Assembly (NCBI GenBank): GCA_035638775.1
Contig: DASQZJ010000061.1
Coordinates: 62,001-126,000, forward strand
Length of the DNA stretch: 64,000 nucleotides
Reading direction: 5' to 3'
DNA from: DASQZJ01 sp035638775
GTDB lineage: Bacteria > Pseudomonadota > Gammaproteobacteria > UBA5335 > SLRW01
Part shown: piece after piece, positions 59,324 to 64,000 of the stretch
Layout: every line of letters begins with the position of its first letter
Numbering within the stretch: the stretch's first letter is position 1
Translations under genes and position numbers: made by a program
Notes under the pieces: generated by a model
Database searches by the model: none
Seen by the model: the letters and a program-made list of their open reading frames with translations, nothing else
Told to the model about the DNA's origin: nothing

Positions 59324-60100
59324 ATGCAGGACCTGTTCAGCGTCAGCGGCAAGACCGCCCTCGTGACCGGAGGAACGCGCGGCATCGGCCTGATGATCGC
59401 GCGGGCCCTGGTTTCGGGAGGCGCGCGCGTCTACATCGCGTCGCGCAAGCCCGAGGACTGCGAGCGCGTGGCGGGCGAGCTCGCCGAGCAAGGCGAATGC
59501 ATCGGAATTCCGGCGGACCTGTCCAGCGAGGCCGGAGTCAACGCGCTGACCGACGAGATCCGCCGGCGCGAGCAGCGCCTCGACATCCTGGTCAACAACG
59601 CCGGCAAGACCTGGGGCGCGCCCCTGGAGGAGTATCCGGACAGTGCCTGGGACCGGGTGCTGTCGGTCAACGTCAAGGCGGTGTTCAACGTCACCCGCAA
59701 CCTGCTGCCGCTGCTGGAAGCCGCGGGCAGCGCCGAGACGCCGGCCCGGATCATCAACATCGGGTCCGTCGCCGGCCTGCAGGCGGATACCCTGCACGCC
59801 TACGCCTACGGCGCCAGCAAGGCGGCGGTGCACAACCTGACCCGGTCCCTTGCCAATGAGCTCGCACCGCGCCACATCACGGTAAACGCCATCGCCCCCG
59901 GGCCGTTCCCGAGCAAGATGACCGCCTACGTGCTGGAGGACGAGGACAGCGCGCGCCGCATGGCCGCCGGGATCCCGCTCGGGCGGGTGGGCCGGGAGGA
60001 CGACATGGCGGGGCTGGCGCTGTACCTGTGCTCCCGGGCCGGGTCCTACATGACCGGCAACATCATCCCGCTGGACGGAGGCCTGTCCAACAAGCCGTGA
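59324..60100 (+). CDS. SDR-family oxidoreductase (RhlG-like)
   Basis: 258 aa. TGGTRGIGLMIARAL cofactor loop, ADLSSEAGVNALTDE, ILVNNAGKTWGAP, catalytic Ser in INIGSVAGLQ, Tyr/Lys in YAYGASKAAVHNL, and C-terminal TGNIIPLDGGLSNK. The NAGKTWGAPLEEYPDSAWD block is typical of RhlG-type NADPH-dependent 3-oxoacyl-ACP or related reductases. ATG 59324 with GGAGAAG. Substrate uncertain. Confidence 0.88.
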   Translation: MQDLFSVSGKTALVTGGTRGIGLMIARALVSGGARVYIASRKPEDCERVAGELAEQGECIGIPADLSSEAGVNALTDEIRRREQRLDILVNNAGKTWGAPLEEYPDSAWDRVLSVNVKAVFNVTRNLLPLLEAAGSAETPARIINIGSVAGLQADTLHAYAYGASKAAVHNLTRSLANELAPRHITVNAIAPGPFPSKMTAYVLEDEDSARRMAAGIPLGRVGREDDMAGLALYLCSRAGSYMTGNIIPLDGGLSNKP

Positions 60101-60257
60101 ACCCGGGCCGGCGGCGGGGCAGGCCTCCTCCCGCCGCCGGCTGGACTTTCGGTGACCCCGACAGTAACATGGAATCGTGCAACATCAGCAGTACCTGGCA
60201 GGATGCCGGCCGCAACAATACGAATAAGCCGATCAGGATTACGGCAACGAGGTCACC

Positions 60258-61097
60258 ATGCTCGACTCGACGATGGACTACGTCGGGGCGTTGCCTGTCG
60301 ACGCACGGACGCTGCTCAGCAACCACCGGGGAGTGCGCGAAGCGGGGCTGGTTCGCCGCCGCACGCGGCTCGCGGCCCGGCTCGGCTCGCTCAAGCGCTA
60401 CCTCGAGGACGGTGAGCGGGTCACCATGATCACGCTCCTCGGCGGGCGCGCCGACCCGTGGCGGATGCTGCTGAAGCAACCCGCTGGCCGCGCCCTGCTG
60501 GTGTTCACCGACCGCCGCCTGTTCCACGTGCCCCTGCCCTGGCCGGGAGGGCGCCGCTGTGCCGTGGCCGAGATCCGCTATATCGACCGCCAGCGCGCCG
60601 AGCTGCGTGGCGGCACGCTGATCGTCTGGTTCGGGGGCGGCGGATGGGAACGCGTGGCGGGGATCCCGGTCGCCGACCGGGCCAAGATCCGGAGCCTGCT
60701 GGAGGCCCTGCCGCCGCCGCGCAAGTCGGGCCGGCGTCGCCGCAAGCATTACCTCTGTCCGCGCTGCACCGCGGTCCTGCAACCCGGTACCCGCCACTGC
60801 GCCGGCTGCGGCCTCGACTTTCACGATCCCGAAAGCTGCGGCTGGCAGGGCCTGCTGCTGCCGGGTGGCGGCTATTTCCACCTTGGGTGCCGGCAGCGTG
60901 GCAGGCGCTGCGCCGCGGTGGAAGCCGCTGTGCTGGCCGGCGCGCTCATCGGGGTCGCCGTGACGCCGGATGTCTGGCTGCCGTTAACGGCGGGCATCCT
61001 CCTTCTCGCGGGCCTGCGGCTGGCGCATGCCCGCCACGCCCGTCGGCTCGCAGAGGGTTACGTGCCCGTCGGGCCGGTGCGGCCGGCACGCCGATGA
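60258..61097 (+). CDS. Uncharacterised zinc-ribbon membrane protein
   Basis: 279 aa, no family recognised. The N-terminal half (about 1-150) includes RYLEDGERVTMITLLGG and ALLVFTDRRLFHVPLP, reminiscent of PH-like bacterial domains. A zinc ribbon follows (CPRCTAVLQPGTRHCAGCGL, about 167-186), then LPGGGYFHLGCRQRG, and two membrane helices near 215-255. The layout (soluble domain, zinc ribbon, membrane anchor) suggests a membrane-tethered sensor or housekeeping protein. Function unknown. ATG 60258 lacks a clear ribosome site. Confidence 0.72.
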   Translation: MLDSTMDYVGALPVDARTLLSNHRGVREAGLVRRRTRLAARLGSLKRYLEDGERVTMITLLGGRADPWRMLLKQPAGRALLVFTDRRLFHVPLPWPGGRRCAVAEIRYIDRQRAELRGGTLIVWFGGGGWERVAGIPVADRAKIRSLLEALPPPRKSGRRRRKHYLCPRCTAVLQPGTRHCAGCGLDFHDPESCGWQGLLLPGGGYFHLGCRQRGRRCAAVEAAVLAGALIGVAVTPDVWLPLTAGILLLAGLRLAHARHARRLAEGYVPVGPVRPARR

Positions 61098-61265
61098 CCG
61101 GGTGCTGCCTGCCGCGGAGGAGGGGCTGCGCCCGGACCCCCGCCTCGGGTATCCTGTCTCCCGTCCTCTGCGATGTCGCTGCAGCGGCATCGCACACGCG
61201 CGGCGCCCGGCCCATGACAGGCCAGATCCCGCCGGGTCCGGGTCCACGGAGACGGGAGAGAAGCG

Positions 61266-62075
61266 ATGTTCGGGGAGTACCGGGAGATCCGGTTCGATGC
61301 CGACGGGGATGGGATTGCGCGCCTCACCCTGGCCCGCCCGCGGCGCCTCAATGCCTATACCTCGGTCATGTGTCGCGAGCTGCTCGACGCCATCGGCCGA
61401 TACCGGGCCGAGGACGCCCTGCGTGCCCTGCTCGTGACCGGTGAGGGCCGGGCGTTCTGCAGCGGTGGAGACGTCTCCGGCGCCGACCCCGAGCACGAGG
61501 CCGTGGTCCGGAGCCAGCTGGGCCACGCACGCGAGATGCGCGACGGTATGCATCGCGTGATCCTGGCCCTGCACGCGCTGGACAAGCCGGTGATCGCCCT
61601 GGTCAACGGTCCGGCCGTGGCGGGCGGCCTCGCCCTGGCGCTGGCATGCGACCTGCGCGTAGCGGCGCGCAGCGCCCGCCTGGGAGACACCAGCGGACGG
61701 GTCGGGCTGCTGCCGGACGAGGGCGGCGCCTGGCTCTTCCCCCGGTTCATGGGGCTGGATCATGCCCTCAAGATGACCATGCTCGGCGAGGTCTACGATG
61801 CCGGGCAGGCCCGGGAGCTGGGACTGGTGACCGAGGTGGTTGCGGACACCGAGCTGGAAGGCCGCGGGCGCGAGCTGGCACGGTCGGTCGCCGGACGGGC
61901 GCCGCTCGCGGTGCGCCTGGCCAAGAACATGATGCGCCGGGGACTCGACCTCACGCTGGAGCAATCGCTGGGAGATGCCGCCCTCTCGGTCATGATCGCC
62001 AACGACAGCGACGACGTGCGCGAGGGTGTCTCGGCCTTTCTGGAAAAGCGGCAACCCAGGTTCAGGGGAAAGTAG
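61266..62075 (+). CDS. Enoyl-CoA hydratase/isomerase family protein (copy 1)
   Basis: 269 aa crotonase-fold protein. FCSGGDVSGADPEHEAV and NGPAVAGGLALALACDLRVAA give the oxyanion-hole loops. RVGLLPDEGGAWLFPRFMGL replaces the usual PGAGGTQ motif but keeps the acidic residue, as in PaaG-like isomerases. Ends VSAFLEKRQPRF, a normal C-terminus. Three bases separate it from the second hydratase gene, so they form an operon. Substrate unknown. Confidence 0.88.
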   Translation: MFGEYREIRFDADGDGIARLTLARPRRLNAYTSVMCRELLDAIGRYRAEDALRALLVTGEGRAFCSGGDVSGADPEHEAVVRSQLGHAREMRDGMHRVILALHALDKPVIALVNGPAVAGGLALALACDLRVAARSARLGDTSGRVGLLPDEGGAWLFPRFMGLDHALKMTMLGEVYDAGQARELGLVTEVVADTELEGRGRELARSVAGRAPLAVRLAKNMMRRGLDLTLEQSLGDAALSVMIANDSDDVREGVSAFLEKRQPRFRGK

Positions 62076-62078
62076 GAC

Positions 62079-62864
62079 ATGAACGATACGGTGCAATACC
62101 AGGCCGGCGACGGCGTCGCGACCATCACGCTCAACCGGCCGGACAAGCTCAACGCGATGAACCCGGCCCTGATCGGCGCGGCCGTGGACGCGATCCAGCG
62201 GGCGGCAAGCGACGAGGACGTGCGCGTGGTCGTCCTCACCGGAGCGGGCCGGGGATTCTGCGTCGGCGGCGACCTGTCCGCGGGCGGCTTCGGTGGTGAC
62301 CTGCCGCTGCAGGGACAGGTCGCACGCCTGCGCGGCTCGATGCGCAGCGCCCAGCTGCTGCACGAAATGCCCAAGGTCACCATCGCGGCGATCAACGGCG
62401 CCTGTGCCGGCGCGGGGCTGTCCTGGGCCTGTGCCTGCGACCTGCGCTACGCCGCGCGCTCCGCCAAGTTCACGACGGCGTTCCTCAATGCCGGGCTGTC
62501 GGGGGATTTCGGCGGCACCTGGAGCCTCCCGCGCATCGTCGGGGACGCCCGCGCCCGGGAGCTCTACCTGCTGGCGGACCGCTTCGATGCCCGGGACGCG
62601 GAGCACTACGGGCTGGTATCGCAGGCCCTGCCGGACGAGGACCTGATGGAGCACGTCGAGACGATCGCCCGGCGCCTGGCCGCGTCACCGCCGCTGGCAC
62701 TGGCCCGGATCAAGGCGAACCTGAACGATGCACAACACGTGAGCTTCAGCGAGGCGCTCGACCGTGAAGCGGAACGGCACGTGCGCTGCGCCAACACCGA
62801 GGATCACCGCGAGGCGGCGCGGGCATTCCTGGAAAAACGGCCCGGGGTCTACCGGGGACGCTGA
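62079..62864 (+). CDS. Enoyl-CoA hydratase/isomerase family protein (copy 2)
   Basis: 261 aa. FCVGGDLSAGGFGGDLPL, NGACAGAGLSWACACDLRYA and NAGLSGDFGGTWSLPRIVG. The acid residues of classical crotonase (PE...PGxGG) are replaced (NAGLSGDFGG), so it may be a different crotonase activity. Clearly divergent from copy 1, so not a recent duplication. Ends ARAFLEKRPGVYRGR. Confidence 0.88.
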   Translation: MNDTVQYQAGDGVATITLNRPDKLNAMNPALIGAAVDAIQRAASDEDVRVVVLTGAGRGFCVGGDLSAGGFGGDLPLQGQVARLRGSMRSAQLLHEMPKVTIAAINGACAGAGLSWACACDLRYAARSAKFTTAFLNAGLSGDFGGTWSLPRIVGDARARELYLLADRFDARDAEHYGLVSQALPDEDLMEHVETIARRLAASPPLALARIKANLNDAQHVSFSEALDREAERHVRCANTEDHREAARAFLEKRPGVYRGR

Positions 62865-62921
62865 CCCCCGCGGCGCCGGACACCGGGGGCGCGGCCCCGA
62901 ATCCGGCCCCCGGCGGACCGC

Positions 62922-63209
62922 TCAACGCGGCTGATCGGTGCCCGACACGTGTCGCTCGCGGAAGGCCCACCCGCGTTCGGTCCGCAGCTCGCGCCACAGG
63001 AACGCGAAGTACCAGCCCAGTCCCCAGGCCTCGGCCGCGCCCAGGACCAGGCTGACGGTCCCGGTGCCGTCCACGCCCGGAAGCAGCCTGGCCCAGACCC
63101 CGAACAGTCCCGGCGCGAGGTGGCGCACCGCCGGTACGGAAGAGGCCAGGAACAGGGTCGCCAGGGTGATGCCGGCGAGGTGACCTGCCATGGTGTGATG
63201 CTTGCGCAT
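62922..63209 (-). CDS. Small two-helix membrane protein
   Basis: 95 aa from ATG 63209 (GGAGG upstream). Two predicted membrane helices (about 8-27 and 45-65), a C-terminal basic cytoplasmic tail (ELRTERGWAFRERHVSGTDQ), and an aromatic-rich LGWYFAFLWREL. No family recognised. A TGAC-N4-GTCA palindrome lies about 100 bases upstream. Function unknown. Confidence 0.62.
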   Translation of the reverse strand: MRKHHTMAGHLAGITLATLFLASSVPAVRHLAPGLFGVWARLLPGVDGTGTVSLVLGAAEAWGLGWYFAFLWRELRTERGWAFRERHVSGTDQPR

Positions 63210-63527
63210 GCGGAATCCTCCACCGTGGTCGCGCGCGGCATGCCGCGACGCCCTGCCCGGCATCCGCCCCGTGTCGATATGCTCGCGCATGCGACGGTCG
63301 GGCGCCGTGACCTGCGTCACGTCACGCCGGCAACGCGCGTTGCCGTCTCAGCTTCAGGGAAGCCCGCATCCCGGCGGCATGTGGAGCCCGTCCGTGCACA
63401 TGAACCGGCGGTTCGTCCGGCGGACTGCAGCAAGCGCAGGCCGAACGGACCTTGCCACCCTCACTCGACAAGCATGGCACAGATGCCGGGAATTGCATCC
63501 CCCGCTGCGGGGGGTGCCGCGGCCACC
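63210..63527. other. Intergenic region, nothing coding recognised
   Basis: 318 bases between two small minus-strand genes. The only structure I see is the palindrome GTGACCTGCGTCAC at 63307-63320. Open frames here lack ribosome sites and look like GC-driven background. Confidence 0.5.
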
Positions 63528-63863
63528 TCAGCCGGCCGACGCCGGAGGTCGCGTCACCGGCCGTTGCACGGTCATCCGGTGCAGCAGCGACTGCATCTGC
63601 CGGTGCAGGGTGCGCATCCGCTGCCGCATCTGCTGCCGGCTGATGTCCGCGGGAACCGGCTTCGCGAGCTGGCGATCGATGCGCCGCAGCATCACCGGGA
63701 CGCGGGCGGCACTCCGCCGAGGGTCCTGGACCCGACGCAGCCGCCTCGCCCCGCTCGCTGCCGCCGCCGTGGCGGCAGGCCGGGGCGCGGGCGAACCCCC
63801 GCTCCGGAAAACCGCAGCGAACGCCGCCAGCACGAGAATGGCGAACATGAGGCGTATTTCCAT
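63528..63863 (-). CDS. Small exported or membrane-anchored basic protein
   Basis: 111 aa from ATG 63863 (AAGGAA upstream). An N-terminal hydrophobic helix (MEIRLMFAILVLAAFAAVF) is followed by a Pro/Ala-rich linker and a very basic amphipathic region with repeated Arg/Gln/Met (SRQQMRQRMRTLHRQMQSLL). No family recognised. Probably periplasmic. A weak FNR-like box (CTGACTTGCGTCAA, 63934-63947) lies upstream but without a matching -10. Confidence 0.6.
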   Translation of the reverse strand: MEIRLMFAILVLAAFAAVFRSGGSPAPRPAATAAAASGARRLRRVQDPRRSAARVPVMLRRIDRQLAKPVPADISRQQMRQRMRTLHRQMQSLLHRMTVQRPVTRPPASAG

Positions 63864-64000
63864 GAGATTTCCTTCCGGGGGTCGTGCCGGCGAATACGCG
63901 GAGTTTCCCACCGTGGTGCGGGGTCCGGGCTGACTTGCGTCAACGGGGCGCGCAGGTGGAGTCCGCCGGGTCAGGCACCCCGTGGCAGACTGGCGTCCTC

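Noticed and set aside
63934..63947. CTGACTTGCGTCAA as a full FNR promoter
   Set aside because: The box matches 7 of 10 and neither strand has a TA-N3-T element at 21-22 bases, unlike the four accepted promoters.

Overview
This 64 kb window is GC-rich, almost fully coding chromosomal DNA from a gammaproteobacterium. The backbone order rsmG-parA-parB-atpI-atpBEFHAGDC-glmU-glmS is the arrangement found around the origin of many Gammaproteobacteria. The rest looks like an aerobic or facultative heterotroph with a large catabolic repertoire. A halophilic or Ectothiorhodospira-like lineage is possible, but that is a guess from gene content, not a measurement. No rRNA, tRNA, CRISPR array, insertion sequence or prophage was seen.

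Layout. 1-12.2 kb, minus strand: glmS (cut by the window edge), glmU, the complete F1Fo ATP synthase operon with a strong sigma70-type promoter ahead of atpI, then parB, parA and rsmG. A membrane diguanylate cyclase (12.2-13.3 kb) lies upstream of rsmG, where mnmG often sits. 13.5-21.2 kb, minus strand: eight co-oriented genes that look like a MarR-controlled catabolic cluster (aldo/keto reductase, TauD-type dioxygenase, D-aminoacylase-like amidohydrolase, metallo-hydrolase, SDR, carboxymuconolactone-decarboxylase-like protein, 2-hydroxyacid dehydrogenase, MarR). 21.3-24.5 kb: sirtuin, OsmC protein and a large FAD-binding dehydrogenase. 24.6-28.2 kb: prpBCD for propionyl-CoA oxidation by the methylcitrate cycle. 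28.3-34.1 kb: a TetR/membrane-protein pair with paired operators, an HDAC-family deacetylase, metallo-hydrolase, thioesterase, a degenerate membrane Mrr-like protein, sulfurtransferase and DUF4186. 34.3-43.7 kb: a DUF262 mini-protein, two paralogous D-glycerate-3-kinase-like proteins, transporters, acyl-CoA dehydrogenase, proline iminopeptidase, a GntR regulator and a fatty-acid-hydroxylase-like protein.

43.7-51.7 kb holds periplasmic alcohol and sugar oxidation functions: a PQQ sorbosone-dehydrogenase-like protein, a broken cytochrome b561, an aldehyde dehydrogenase, an orphan C-protein-like regulator, and a quinohaemoprotein alcohol dehydrogenase with the Asp-Tyr-Asp motif associated with lanthanide use. 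52-56.7 kb: hemN, a LON-domain protein, an outer-membrane-like barrel, a striking Asp/Arg/Gln-repeat periplasmic protein and an intact cytochrome b561. 56.7-58.3 kb: a cupin translationally coupled to a RuBisCO-like protein, resembling the methylthioadenosine-isoprenoid shunt. 58.4-63.9 kb: MtfA-like peptidase, SDR, a zinc-ribbon membrane protein, two enoyl-CoA hydratases and two small membrane or exported proteins.

The most striking unifying signal is regulatory. Four promoters (FAD dehydrogenase, hemN, outer-membrane barrel, Asp/Arg/Gln-repeat protein) each carry an FNR/Anr-type box followed, 21-22 bases later, by a TA-N3-T -10 element. This is class II activator geometry and suggests a shared oxygen-responsive regulon that includes unstudied genes.
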